Below are positions 11,439 to 24,500 of a stretch of 64,000 nt of DNA, piece after piece (position 1 is the stretch's first letter; the number at the start of each line of letters is the position of its first letter). The translations under genes and the position numbers were made by a program. The notes beneath the pieces were generated by a model, which saw nothing but the letters and a program-made list of their open reading frames with translations, was not told where the DNA came from and made no database searches. This stretch comes from Azadirachta indica (taxonomy: Eukaryota > Streptophyta > Magnoliopsida > Sapindales > Meliaceae), in assembly GCA_022749755.1 (NCBI GenBank), contig CM040446.1, positions 7,800,715 through 7,864,714 of the forward strand. The letters are read 5' to 3'.

Positions 11439-13341
11439 TCATAAACCAAAGGCATAAGAGAGTGCAATCAAAGCTGTTATTGCATATGGCCAGATGTGAA
11501 GAGTTTGAAACAAACCATCAGCACCGCTGCATTCATCATTAGCACCGCTAAAGCATCCCGGCCTGGATATTTTAGGCTCACCATCTTCGAAAAGGAAACT
11601 CGAATTACTCTTGCCGTTGCTAAACAAGACACACCAGAAATAGGGAGCTCCACCATCAGTGCCAGTAACGGCAGCCCCAACTTCAGTGTGATTCTTATTG
11701 TATACAATATCTAAGCTCTTCTGATTTTTCATCAGGATATCTGAAAAGGCTTGGGAAGGACGAACGTAGTTGGACTGGCAGCCTAGTAGACGACCAGTGA
11801 TTTGAGTGAGGCTCGAGGCAAGAACACCACAATTGGGGCCAAAAGTATTTGCAAATTCAGAATCGGCAGGTTTCTTGGCATTTGGCCCTCCTACATTATC
11901 GCATTGACCTTGATATGCTTTTATATACTGCAAAGCAATGCAGGCCAAGCCTGGATTGTCATGGAGTGATGATCCCTTGTGTGCAGTTCTATTACTGTTG
12001 AGAACAGCCACCAACTGATCCGCAGGGTTATTGGTTACTTTTACTGTAATTGTCATTCACAATGTCAAGAAGCAACAATGTATTTGCTGTAATGTGATAA
12101 TATTAAATCATGAATTTAAAAGAAAGAAAAATAATACAATGAAAAGCAACAATGAGTTACAACTACTGAAGTCCTGATAGAAAGCAACTCAAACTGCACT
12201 CTATCCCATGAACCTAATGTGGCCCCTTGGATTTCGTATCAGTCATAGCACAGTATTGGATATCTTTATACAAGTTACAGCCTACTGATGCTTTCAACTA
12301 ACACAGGAGTGCTTTTCCTCTAAATGTCTAAAACGAAGGAAACTATGTTAGCCAACATTCTTGTGGACATATGGATTTTGCATTTGTTTGCACAAAATTA
12401 GCTACTGAATTTGTGAGTAGAGACTAGCAGCATATAGGTGCACTTAAAATTGAAATGGGGTAACAAATTTCTTAGGACGACGTGCTTTGCAGTGTAAAAA
12501 TGACAAAATTTTTGGTTGCAACTGATATTAACAGGGGAAAAGGATGAAAGAAATGATCTTTCTTTTCTTCCTTCTTCGATATTGCCTTAACTATTTGTTG
12601 TGCTGACTTTGTGATTCCTTGAGAGTTTCTTTCTTCTACTCCTTAATCAAGAAATACAGTCATCACATCACTTCTTCAAAAATATCTCATGATCAAGGAT
12701 TTTCTGCAGAAAACTTGTATGTGGCTAATAATTTTACCCTTCACTAACAAATTCAAATTTCCAAGCATTTACAAATTCCACTTCTGTCTCCCATCAATTT
12801 GGGCACCAAATAAAATGCAACAAATTTTCACCTCCGGCACTCCTTTGCCTAGTTCGTGACACAAAGTAAGCAAAGAAAATATTAGCAAAAGCTTATGTCC
12901 ATATTACTTTAATCTCCAATGCTCAACTGCTCCATAGACAAAGAAAAACCTAAGATTCAACTGAAATCTATGCCGTTCATCAACCCAAAATTAAAAGCAA
13001 AGTTCCCAGTCATTCTTAAGTAAGAGATCTAGTGAAATCTAAATTAAAAATCAACCAAATCAACAATGCGGGGACTCCAGAAGCAACATTTCTAAATAAC
13101 TAAAGAAACAAGCATCTATTTATATATTAACTTCTACATAAATATAAATAAACAAACAAACAAACGCAGAGATTTGCAGAGAGTTGACAAGCAGATCAAA
13201 CAAGAGTACAACGAAGTGCATTATCCGTCAATCAAGTAAAGTTAAAAGAACAAATAGAGGAGACTTAGACTTACTCTGAGTACTAGCAGTAGCAGATACT
13301 AAGAGCAATGGAGCTATAAGAAACCATAAGGCTGTTGCCAT
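11439..13341 (-). CDS. Plant-specific GPI-anchored secreted protein (2 exons, 223 aa)
   Basis: Exon 1 is 13275-13341 and exon 2 is 11439-12043, with a GT/AG intron of 1231 bases; the join gives ...ASTQIKVTNNPADQ. The start MATALWFLIAP opens a hydrophobic signal peptide of about 20 residues. The mature part has at least seven cysteines (GLACIALQY, GQCDNVGG, GPNCGV, LGCQSN, FWCVLF, PGCFSG, NDECSG) and N-glycosylation sequons such as NRT, NHT and NSS. A hydrophobic tail (WPYAITALIALSYAFGL) after small residues (GANDECSGAD) suits a GPI-anchor signal. It resembles the uncharacterised Arabidopsis At3g18050-like GPI-anchored family (from memory). The role is probably at the cell surface; its biochemistry is unknown. 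The gene is divergent from the next one. Confidence 0.88.
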
Positions 13342-13477
13342 TGTTGCTCTTCTTTGTTTACTCCGCAAATTTGAAGAGTTAACAGAGAGATCAGAGGAAA
13401 AACAACAACAGAACCGAAACTGCAAAGTCAGTGAAATGTCTACTTCGCTTCGGTTGCTTTACAACTGTGTTCTATAA

Positions 13478-13486
13478 TTTATATAT
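13478..13486 (-). promoter_or_regulatory. Likely TATA box of the GPI-anchored protein gene
   Basis: The minus strand reads ATATATAAATTATAG here, about 137 bases upstream of the ATG at 13341. A start site some 30 bases downstream would give a leader of roughly 105 bases. This is inferred from position and sequence only. Confidence 0.45.
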
Positions 13487-13489
13487 TGT

Positions 13490-14198
13490 TTGTTGGATTT
13501 GGATTTGGATTTTAATCGCCGACGCGGTCACCAACCGGGTTATCGGGTTTATGGTCCTTTTCACTTTTACCATTATACCCCTCTTCATTTTCTTCCTGAC
13601 GGCTTTTTATTTAAATATCCTCCAAAACTTTATAAATTGCATAAAAATACTTCTTTTAGACTTTTTTTTTGCAACAAATATTCTTTATTAAAAACACGTT
13701 TATATATATATATAATAGTTTTCATTTCATCTACTATTCAACAGTTTTAAATTAAATATTACAATAAAATAATTCTTATATTTAAAATTATATTTTATAA
13801 TATATAAATAATATTATACGATAAATAAAAATAAGACTTGTAATATTTACAATTATTAATCATATAATATAAAAATAATATTATATACTTATTTTTATAA
13901 TATATAAATAACATCACACGATGGATGATATTGCATGACCGATGATCAATAATATTATAATAATCGATGATATTGCACGATCAATATGATTAAAAGTTGT
14001 CTTAAAGGAAATATTAATAGTGAGTGTTGTATTATAAAAATATTATTTATATAGGGACTTGAATGAAAGAATTTTCATGCGAAGTGCCAGGACTCAGGAG
14101 ACACAAGCCACGCAACTGATTGAAAGCAAGCGGATAGCATACGAGCAATTTTCTCATTCTCTTTCTTTCAAACGATAAATCTTTTATGTTGTGTCGGA
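13490..14198. other. Divergent intergenic region between the GPI and plastid-protein genes
   Basis: The region separates two genes transcribed outward. Its centre (about 13690-14040) is A/T-rich, with scattered repeats of ATAATATATAAATAA and of GATGATATTGCA-type words (around 13920-13985). No coding frame is recognisable. Both promoters probably lie near its two ends. Confidence 0.6.
14046..14054 (+). promoter_or_regulatory. Likely TATA box of the plastid-protein gene
   Basis: TTTATATAG lies about 150 bases upstream of the ATG at 14199, which would give a leader of about 115 bases. A CT-rich run (about 14152-14168) follows in the presumed leader, a common plant leader feature. Confidence 0.4.
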
Positions 14199-17100
14199 AT
14201 GGCATCATTTCGCACCTCTGTGCACGTTAGCACCAGCCCCTGCAGTTCGTCGACTTTCTGCCGTTCTCCTTCCCCGAATTTCGCCGCGAGAATAAGCAGA
14301 AGCAGATTTCCGAGAGTGAGGTGCGCATTGTCACCCCCTCCTAAATGCCGAGAAAGCCGACGACTGGTGTCCTTCTCTCTTGTCCTTTCACAATTCCTCA
14401 TTCTTCCCAACAGTAGGCCCCATTCATTCGTTTTCACTCCAAATTAAATTTGTTCATTTAAATTTAATCAATGAAATTTATTATTATGAATTTCTAGCTA
14501 TTATCCATTTTTTTATAATTCCTTTGTTTCTTGTAGTTTAGTAAAATTGAGCTATATTCAGCTGGAAGTAAAGTTGTGTTTGGATATTACTCCATTGAAG
14601 CAATATTTGGTAGCATTTGCAAATTCTAGCTTGAAACAGAGCTGATGATATAAATAATGAAGTTGTTTCAGATATTTGTGACTTAAATTGTGTAAAATTC
14701 TTGTTATGTAATGTAATGTATTGTTCCGTTTTCCAGAGATAGAAACAGTATATACTGTATTGGTGATTAATCGGCTAATTAGTGCTTTGGTTTCTGCAGA
14801 TGCTATAGCAGGCAGCCTTTTCGATAAATATGTGAAAAAGTAAGATTTGGCTTGGTCTTCTTTTTGGCAGATGCATGCGTAGTTAGTTGAATCATGGTAT
14901 CAAAATAGAGCACTACATAGCAGCTTCAGATTTAGAGTGATGTGATTGACTTACTACTCAAGCTTGTTCAAATTCGGACTACTCCCTTTTGCTTACTGTG
15001 TCATTGGCTTTAAACTCCAAACTTTGGTGCTGTCATGTGCCTTGAGCTACATGGATGTTGGAGTGCTTATAGTCTTTGTCAATACATTGTTAATATCAAT
15101 CATTATAAACCACTACTTATTATTCATTGGTCACTCAGCTTCCAAACTGTGCTCACACTTATGGGGTGAAATAACTGGTATCTGGATTTCTTCTTTTCTT
15201 TTTGTATTATTGTTTGGTATTTGTTTGTTGAAAGTTTATCTGAAACTTAATTGTGTGTGTCATTCCATAGAGCCACTGATCCAGACAGGCTTGGTGAGTC
15301 ATCTTTTTATGCTTTTGTCGGATCTTGTAACAGAACTAATTCTTTGTTGTATATGTATTTTACAGGAAAAAGCTCGATCCACTCGAGGTTTATATACCCC
15401 CTGTTATCTTGACAGAGTTACAGATTAAGGACTTAGGTAATTCATTTTATTGTTGATTTTATGTTTGCCCACTTACTGTCAAATATGATATGTTATCCGC
15501 TTTAATTCAGATTAAGTAGCATGTATTTCTTATATCGATTTATTTCTTGTATATCTACATCACCAACATCACTTGTCTACAAGAATTTAAGAGGGAAAGA
15601 TTAATTATTCAAACATCGAGTGGGTCAACGATGAAAAAATAATTATTTTTATAAGCTTTTCTGTGATTGAGAACCATGTTATAGGAACTTCAGAATTATT
15701 TAGAGATATTACACTTAAAGGGATTGCTTCTTATTTTGTTGTTGTTTTACTAATTAGAATTAGATTACTTTTACTTATTTGAAGTAGATTTTGGTTTATA
15801 CTTTGGTCATTGTGAATAGACTTTATATTTTGTTATTAAAGAATGCAGCTCTTCTTTTTTCTTTTACTATTTTCTAAACACCTACCTCACTTCACCCCAA
15901 TAAATTGAATCCCTTTCTAGGGTTGGTATCTCCACACCTCTCGTTCTGTTGCTAAAGACGTAGCCAACTATGCTATCTGCTTGGGGACAAGGCGAACTTA
16001 TCTCTCGTTCTTACTTCTCTTCACTTCTAATTCAATTGTTTTCTCTCTCTTTTTATCTGTTCTTTTCCTTTTTTTCTTCTCTCTTCATTTTTTTGTCTTT
16101 CTATTTGTACATCAATTTTTCCTACTCTTTTTCTTGTTCGGTCTCCTTATAATGGCCAATAATATGGTTAATATCTAACTAGCTCTTTTTTCTGATTAAC
16201 TGAAGCTGCTAATAAATTTTTCATAAAAAAATATTACTAATTTACCGGCTTTTAATAGTGGAGTTTTGTATTGTATTCCTTTCATGAAAACTGTTTTGGT
16301 TTAGGTGATACTTTCTTCTTATATATGTTTTCTGTGTTGATGCACTAAAAATGATTTCATGTCATGTTGATGTTGAGAGACAATTATATTATCAAAAGTC
16401 ATGTATGTTTATTGAAGGGTAATTTACAACTGAAGCGAAAAAAATTGTTGAAAGGAATCTATTATATACAACTAGCTTGGAGCTGGTTTGGACTATCTTC
16501 CTTTTATGAAGTGAAAGGATTCTACTTTGTATAAAGCTGAGATTCACTCGTCTTCTTCTTCAAAGTTGAATCAGTTGTCTTGTTTACTTAACTGATTCTT
16601 TCTTCTTTATTTTTACTGTATTTGTCTTTTTTGCCAAATGACCATTATGGAGATTATGATACATTTCCTCATTGATTATAAAGTCATCTGAACAATCGTC
16701 TATACTATGCTACTTCAGCTCTCTCCAGTCTTGGATCTTTGTCAGATAGTTAGCACCAGAAGTAGTGAAAATCGAATAAACATATTTATAAAAATATAGA
16801 AATGCCCCTATATATTCAACAAAATATTTTGGAGATGGTAGAAGCTAAAACCATAAAAATTATTTATAAAAATATAGAAATATTTTTGCTTGCCTCTAGA
16901 ACTTTCAGTAGGAATAAGTAAATATATTGTCCAAAGGACCACAGCTGGCAAAGATGTGTAGTTTAAATTCAAAAACAAATAGATATTTGTCTATTTTGGG
17001 CTTGAGCTGTTATATATGATTATCAAAGCACATTTGTACATTGCTAGCGAAAATGAGATTAGACTAAGTCAACTGAGTTCTCCTAATGAGTAGAATTGTT

Positions 17101-20100
17101 TTGGGATACAAAACTCAATAACAAACTTGTGATGGTTGTGTGCTTAAAGCAAATAATATTTACTTTGCCTTGGGATCAAGCTGTTATATTTGTTATCTGA
17201 GTAAGTTCGCGACCTAATGTGTGAATGTTCAGTAATAAGTTACTGTTCTACTGTTTTGGCCTTTACATGAGGATGTGAGATCCAAAAAGGGGGAGATTGT
17301 TACATCCTACATTGCTAGTAAGAGTGAAACCAGGCTTAATTGATTATATGTGTTTTGGATTGCAAAACTTGAGAACAAATATGTGTTGGGTTGTGTGCTT
17401 AAAGCGGATAATATCTATTTGGTTTTGGACCCAACTTGATACACCAATAGAGTATGTACCAGAAAGGACTAGCCTTAAGCCAAATGATTTTTTTTGTCCA
17501 ATATTTATGAAAATTATAGGGCTAAAAATTTTTTGTGCATAAATTCCTTGAGGCCAAAGTTTCTTGGCTAGACCCCTTACATGTCAATCTTTCTACAAAC
17601 CTTAGAAAACCCTGTATGCAATATCCAACCACCCTGGATGTTTCTACCCGAGAAACAAATGAGTATCTAAAAAAATCCAAGATTGAGAGAAACTGAAACA
17701 CCGTTTTGCATCCCACTGTCTTCTTTATCCAATGCACTTGTTTCATCATGAATGGTCTCTTTCCACCAGGGAACAGAAGTGCTTCATGTATAGCTCTTGG
17801 AAAAGAATTGAAATAAAAAGAAATTAGTTGTAAAGGTTTTAAGGAGTGGGACAACTTGTGGTAGGAAACAAACTTAGAAATAGGATGCATAGTGCAAGGT
17901 CTAACACCCTTCCTATGAGCAACTGGGATATTAGGTCAGAAAAATCAGTTACATCATGATTTTTCTGAAGGAGTTCTTTTTGTGTTACTTGTGTTTTCTA
18001 GAATCTCTGTTCTTGGTTCAGTTGACTGGCAATGTTGAGAATATTCTGTTCTGTTTCTTGTTTGGTCTCCTTAGTCAAATAACATGGTTAATATCTATCG
18101 ATTTTTTTCTGTCTATATAAGTGGAACTGCTAATATATTTTTTGTAAAATATTATTACTAATTTTGCCTTGACTTTTGAAAGTGGAGTTTTGTATCATAC
18201 TTCTCTGATGCAAACTGTTTTGGTCCAGGAAATACTTCGTTCATATGTATTTTCCACTAAAGATGATTTCATATCATGTTCATGTTGAGTTCTGGAAAAC
18301 AATTCTCTCTCATTGCAATGAACTTTACAGTATATGATTATATACCTTAACACCTACGAAAGTGAAAAAAATAAAATAAAATAAAATAAAATAGGACGAC
18401 CCCGATTTTCTGCTATAAATCATCCAGTACCTAAAAGGTAAATCTTTAACTGTATACATTTTCTATTTGAAAGGAAATAGAAGGAGATCCATCGAGAATC
18501 TATCCAAATTCAATTTGTCTATGTCTTCAGTATTACACTTATAAAGTTTTTTTTTGTTGCTTTGAATATATAATATACTACATTTCTACTATGTTGCTTC
18601 AAAATCTTGGCTTTATGCAAGGAATGGTGGCTTCATTTGGCTTTAGAAGATAGACACAGAAGTGCACATGCAGATAAAATAATAGCTGTTCGCTACTAAT
18701 ATTTTATCTTTTGACTACTACAGTGCAAACCCTGGAGGTTGATAAACCAGAATATGCTAACTGCCGGTCACAGCTACGTTCAGGCCCAGCTGCATCACTA
18801 CGTGCAAATATCCGAGCAGTAAGTTGAAGCTTTCTTTGTGTGGTTAAATATCTTCATATTTCCATGTTTTACTCTTAGATCATCATGAATAATCAATAAA
18901 ATTATTTTATGCTCTTAAGATCTCAGCTGACGGAGTTCTAAATTATATTTGTCTACTATCTTACTGAGAGTCTATTTAATGGAAAAGAAATTACCATTTT
19001 TGGCTGTCTATTAACTGGTCAGAACATCCTTTTCGAAATATGACTGAAATTTATGTAGAGCATTATTAGAATGAATATGACTTGTACTAAAATTTATTTC
19101 GAAATTATCTTCAAGGAGATTTAGGTTTTTCAGTTTGCATGAGTATAATGCAATGAGCAGTTGAGTGAATAATGATTGAAAAAAAGTTGTTTCTCACTCT
19201 TTTCAAAGCAGACAACGAAGCAAGTGGCATGTTGCTTAACAAAATCTGATATTCTGACTCAAGTCAGTGTGTGGTCTCCATGATGCTATCTGTATTACAT
19301 GATACTTTGGCATTTTTTTCCATTACCCTTTATCAGTGACTATCTGATATTTTTTATTATGGTGGTTTTCATCTTAGTGGCTATTTTGGAACCAAGTGTC
19401 CAAATCATCACTCTACATTCTCATTCCTTATGCTTCATGGCAGTTTTTGTGTGCATGACTTCCTGAGGTTTGGAAATTTTCTTCGGAACTTCAGGTAGCA
19501 CAATATGCTTCAGAAGCTGGAAATGGTAAAACTGCTTTCGATGATGTTGATCAATGTCTCAGGTATATAAATTTAACATAATCTCATGCAATATTTGAGG
19601 CTCCAAAATCTTGGAGATATGTGCAGCTTTTGTTATTCACTGGACTCAAATAATTTTGCTCTGTAATAAGATGTTTCCAATTGTACATCCGAAGAGCTGT
19701 TTAGGCAGAAAATAACTTTATGCTGTCCCAAGCTAAGGCTTGTTGGGGAATCTATTATGACCAGCCAGCTAACATGATGCCATGTTGATGGTCTGTTCCT
19801 GGCAATTGATATTGGAGTACCGTTTAGATTTTATCAGAAAGAAAATGTTCTTTACTTTTAGAAAAGCCTCGTATGTTTCCTATGGAAAGTGGAAACAGAT
19901 AATTCCACGTAGCTAGTATGTTATACAGTCACAATTTAAAGTTTGCAACAATAGAGTCATTAAACCAACATTTGACTCAACTTATCTTTACTTCATGAAG
20001 AGCCTTGGAAGATCTTGATTCTTTGCTTCTGCGTGCTTCAAGAAATGAAGGTGGAACCTCTGTGGAATCAATGAAGGCAAAGATTGGTACTGCTCTTAAT

Positions 20101-20430
20101 GCACTGGACAGGTAATGCATTGTGCTTATACTTTTCCTATAAGCTTGTTCAAAGGTGTTTTTTGGATAAATTATTAAGGAACAATGTTAATGCTGCATTA
20201 TTTGCAAATTCATTGTATTACTTCCACTTTGTTTTCTATCAATTGCTAAAGAAGATAAACAGGCTTCTTCGTTTTCTGATAAGCTTCCCCTTTGCAGTCT
20301 CCTGCAGACCGTACCTTCTGATGTGTTAAATAAAGGAAAGGCCATAGCTGATGCCTATAGAACAGCAGATGAGGATGTGAAAACTGAAGCTGTAGACCCA
20401 GAAATTAAGCAGTTGGAATCGATACTATGA
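14199..20430 (+). CDS. Predicted thylakoid-lumen protein, nuclear-encoded (7 exons, 243 aa)
   Basis: Exons: 14199-14412, 14800-14839, 15366-15436, 18724-18818, 19495-19562, 20001-20111, 20298-20430. All introns are GT/AG and phases close. Residues 1-50 are Ser/Arg-rich with few acidic residues, like a chloroplast transit peptide. Then comes a twin arginine (54-55, ESRRLVSF), a hydrophobic run and AIA at 73-75, which together look like a bipartite Tat-type lumen signal. The mature part begins GSLFDKYVKKKKLDPLEVY and is mainly helical, with RSGPAASLRANIRAVAQYA, FDDVDQCLRALEDLDSLLLR and TALNALDSLLQTVPSDVL. It resembles a conserved plant plastid family, and helix content recalls PsbQ-like proteins, but I cannot name it. 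Intron 3 is 3.3 kb and full of repeats. The gene converges on the F-box gene. Confidence 0.85.
16134..16384 (+). repeat. Intron duplication, copy 1
   Basis: This copy lies in intron 3 of the plastid-protein gene. It shares with 18045-18300 the ordered blocks GGTCTCCTTA, ATGGTTAATATCTA, GTGGAGTTTTGTAT, AACTGTTTTGGT and GATGATTTCAT-like text. The copies are diverged by point changes and small gaps. Confidence 0.75.
16985..17500 (+). repeat. Pair of diverged LTR-like direct repeats in intron 3
   Basis: Two copies (about 17030-17210 and 17296-17450) share ACATTGCTAG, a GG(A/T)T.CAAAACT run, AACAAA.TTGTG and TTGTGTGCTTAAAGC followed by GATAATAT-like text. The second copy is preceded by GGGGGAGATTGTTACATCC, wording common at the ends of plant LTRs (from memory). 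A decayed short LTR or TRIM element is the best guess. Confidence 0.45.
18045..18300 (+). repeat. Intron duplication, copy 2
   Basis: This is the second copy of the 16134-16384 segment, about 1.9 kb downstream in the same intron and in the same orientation. Only A/T-rich intron sequence and the LTR-like remnant lie between the copies. Confidence 0.75.
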
Positions 20431-21598
20431 TCAGTTCTTTTTGTTTTTCTTAACAGATTATTAACTAACTTAACTGTCTTCTGACTGAAGTGTGTTGTAA
20501 CTTTCTACACAAAATAACAAAACGCTTATGATTTTGATTGCATGAATATTAATATTTCATTGTTTTTTTCATTTGAGAGAAATTTTGCACAAATGGTATG
20601 TATATTCTCTCTCACCATTGTACTTTCCAAATTAAGTTGAAATTCATAAGGATGACAGAAAACATAACCCCAAACGTACCATCACGAAATTCATATAAGA
20701 GGATTCAAGTGTTGAACATCACTGGCTGATCGATGAAGCTACTCTGTTGTCTACCCAACCATCTCCTAGCCAATAGAGCTAGCAGCGTAAGACAATCACG
20801 CACAGCCACTCAAGAAGCTGCTGCTGCTGGGTAACAAAGAATGAGAGGTGGGTGATGAGTTGGAATATCTGATACACACTTCATGAATCAGAGCAAAGCT
20901 TATTGAAGGTTTTTAAAGATGAAAAGCTAGTCCTTTAGCTTATGTCCCCACGAGTATCTAATCGAATTGCCAATGATCCGATAAAATCTTCTTTATTCTT
21001 TCCTCATTTCTAGCTAGTAATTGTTCATTCACTTCTGACCGAAATACCTTAAATTTTGTGATATAAGAATTGAATTATATACAACTAAGACCTCACCATT
21101 TTGTCTATGGCATTCATTAAAAGCAGAAGATTTGTTGACGCTCTCGCTTGCTTGACATCAATATTCAAGTTTCTTTATTATACAGGTAAGGTAGGTGCAG
21201 GAGATTGAAACGAAATGTTTCAGTAGACATCAATAAAAGCAATGTAAATCAATGAACCACCCAGAATATAATTGATGAACTAGAGATAACAAATTAACAA
21301 TGATCAAATTATCATAATAATAATAATAATAATACTTATAATAATTATAAGATCGAAACAGCGTTTTATTGTGATTGTTACATAAGGACAGAACAGGACA
21401 GCCACATCAAATAAAAACTGACAACAGAGAAGAATAAGATAGACCATTTACATTCAACATTTGATAAAAAAAAAAAAAAGAAAAGGCACATCAAATATGG
21501 CAAATATATCGAGCAGAAGCTGGTCATCACCTGCAACTGAAGAAAATCAAGCACCGAAGTCGAAGACAGATTTTGAAAAGATATAAATAAAAAACACA
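20431..21598. other. Convergent intergenic region with both 3' ends
   Basis: The left part should hold the 3' untranslated region of the plastid-protein gene; the right part that of the F-box gene. A less A/T-rich stretch at about 20720-20900 contains a CTGCTGCTGCTGGG run, but neither strand gives a recognisable protein. An ATA/ATA-like microsatellite (AATAATAAT) lies near 21316-21335. Confidence 0.6.
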
Positions 21599-24500
21599 TC
21601 ATGGGGGTGTCAGGCTGCTGAAGATCCGCTTCAAACTAGGACACGCTGCTCGTAACCTGCTCATGCTCATTGAGCATATCTGTTCCACACAATAATAAAT
21701 AAATAAATAAATAAATAAATAAATATCATGAAGTTAATTTTTATTTCACATTTCAGGTTACAATGTTTTTTTTTTCCCAATTAAAAATTTGTGATTATAA
21801 AATAAAAACAAAAACACGAAGATGTGTTATTTTCACTTCATTTCTGTTGCAGATTAGGAAAATTCACTGAATTGGTATTTGAACTCAGTAAAGATTACAT
21901 ACATAACTAAGGGTGGGGTGGGGTGGGGTGGAGAAGCAGGGGATCTCACCTTCGGACAAAACCGGACATCCAGAGTCTCAAGCATGCTACATTGTGAAAT
22001 TGCGATTTCGACCCTTTCTTCATCGATGTTACAGGACTAACAAAGACCAGGAATTTTAGTAATGGCATTAGATTGGTATTCTCTGGTTGCATTTTCACTA
22101 TAACGCAGTGCAGAAAATATTAACATGAACCAAGCAGATGAATGAATATTAACACTAGTAACTGAAAACAAGGGTTCATGCCTCTCCCATGTTGGAAAAA
22201 AAAAAAAAAAAAGGGCTATTTGCAAAGTCGTAGTCCACAAACATTAACAAATTTCAACCACGTGAGGCAAATTTGCATACCTGAAGAAATAGACTGGTTA
22301 ATCTTGGACAAGCAAGCTTTAATGTTTCCAAAGCACAACAATTGCTGCACAGCATAGGAGTGCAAGATTATTAGCAGATCAAAAAGCATACAAATGAGAA
22401 ATAACGTTGAGCAGATCAAGAGAAATTAAATACATACCTCAAATTAAGAACACACAAATTGAAACAAGCAACATCAACTTCCTTCAAGTTGGCGGATAGG
22501 GATAGATTTAATGATGATAAATGGAAACAGCGTGCCTGAGGTGGAATGAAAACTTTCCTAATATTTGGACAACCTACACAGTTGAGGTTCTGCAGTAAAC
22601 GGTTGGGCGGCACAATGGACTCGTGGATGTTCTCCTGAGAAAAAATTCCATAGGAGCTATATACACTTGGCGGCTCAAAAGACTGACCACCACTAGAACC
22701 CCAATTCAGGTCATGCATATTTACACAACCATTCAAGCTAACATGAGTGAGGTGTGTACAGTAAGCAAGAAGCTCCTCTATAGCTGACTGACAGAGGGTC
22801 CCATAAGACAAGTCCAATTCCTGGAGAGCCGGCAGAGAACCTTTCTTGTAAAGAGGCTCCAATGATGTGTCAGTGAGGTACTTGCATGCTTGTAATTTTA
22901 ATACCTTAATAGAAAAACAGAAAAATTAGTGCGATAAAAAAACCAAGAGATGGCTAAATAAGAAACATATGACCTTCAATCTACGCAAGTTACCAAATAC
23001 CATTAAACATGTATTGGATAAGCAAAACATAAGTGTTTAAACTGGAGAGCAGTCTCAAGACTAAGCTAAAAGTAATATATTTCTGTTCATTTTTGTTTTG
23101 ACAGGGCCTGGTTGGAAACTGTTTCTGCTGAATAAACATAATCAAAGAAAGCAGTCAGCTCACAAACAATATGACATTATCACGGATGCTGAATCCAGTA
23201 TCACAATAGTAAACCTTTGATATCTCCCTATGCTGAAATGAGGCATTATAAACTTAAGGCCTGTGTTTATCCTCTAAAACAATGTCTAAATATCAAAAGT
23301 TCACAACGCTTAGGACAAACTTATGGCTCCATACATTTTGTGCCCAAGCATAATAGAAAATTCAAGAAGTTGGAGACTAAAAAACATATCATATTTAGCC
23401 AGAAAAGGACCAACATGCTAGACAAAACAAAAACACAAACAAAAGCTTAAACACAGAATCACATATCAAGAAAAGAAATCAAAAGCAAAATATCCTACTA
23501 GACCCTGGCATATATACATTATTAACATGAAAAGAAGTGATAACAAGCCAAGCTTCAGTCAGAGAATCATGCACATATCTGAGACAAATATTACCTTTAG
23601 TTGCAAACAGGACTCAAAAACAGGCTGCAAATTCGTCAAGAAAGTGTATGATAAATCAAGCATTGTCAAATTTTGAAGCGACCGCAAGGAGTAAAGTCCC
23701 TCAGAACCAATAGATGGGCATGACATCAATATTAGTGACTCAATCAGTGGGCATGAAGTAGTAGTTGCAGACAAGCAGTCATCCTTAAGTTGACTACAGA
23801 TACAAATAAACAAAACGTTAGGAATAGCACAAGAAAAGGGAACCACCCACCAAAATAGTGCATGCAACACACCTGCAAAAGGAAGCATCAAGAGATGTTA
23901 AAAGTGGACAATTAATTGATGCTTCAGATAAGACACCACACCCCTTCAACTCAAGCACCACCATACGCAGCGCTTCAATACTGAGCGTGTTCAACTTGGG
24001 GCATATTCCCAGATTAAGAGACCAAAGAGCAACCTGGAAAAAAGAGAGGGGTACAGACAATACTTTCAGTTATTTTTTTTCAAACTCATTAACAGCAGAG
24101 CCGGGTACAGGGAATAGAGTTATGCAATCTGTTGGTCAACATTACTAGACCCAATGGGTTGATTGGTATTGTAACTGATTTGCTTGGTACATCAGTGAAA
24201 TCTAAAATGATTACATCATAGAGAATCAGTGATTTAGGTAGAGCAGTAGCTAAATTTGGATGCTGAATTACACGCTACCTAATAAAAATTTACAGTAGCT
24301 TACATTTTCACCACATAAAGAACTAAATCTCCAACTGAACAAACACCCAAGAAATTTCATATGTACTTAAGCAAGAAAGGCAACTATGCAATCAAACTCA
24401 CTTACTGGAACAAAAGATGCACTTTCAAGATGATCACAGCCATCTAAACAGACTTTCTCAAGACTAGGACATTTGAGTTCAAGAGCTGTGATAGCACGGC

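Noticed and set aside
11477..11714. Alternative frames over the GPI-protein exon
   Set aside because: Shadows of exon 2, which has family-specific conserved cysteines in its own frame.
14168..14437. 89-codon minus-strand frame over the plastid-protein first exon
   Set aside because: Antisense shadow of exon 1; the plus frame gives a transit peptide and splices cleanly.
14946..15428. 160-codon plus-strand frame
   Set aside because: Hydrophobic chance frame covering intron 2; it overlaps exon 3 in the wrong phase.
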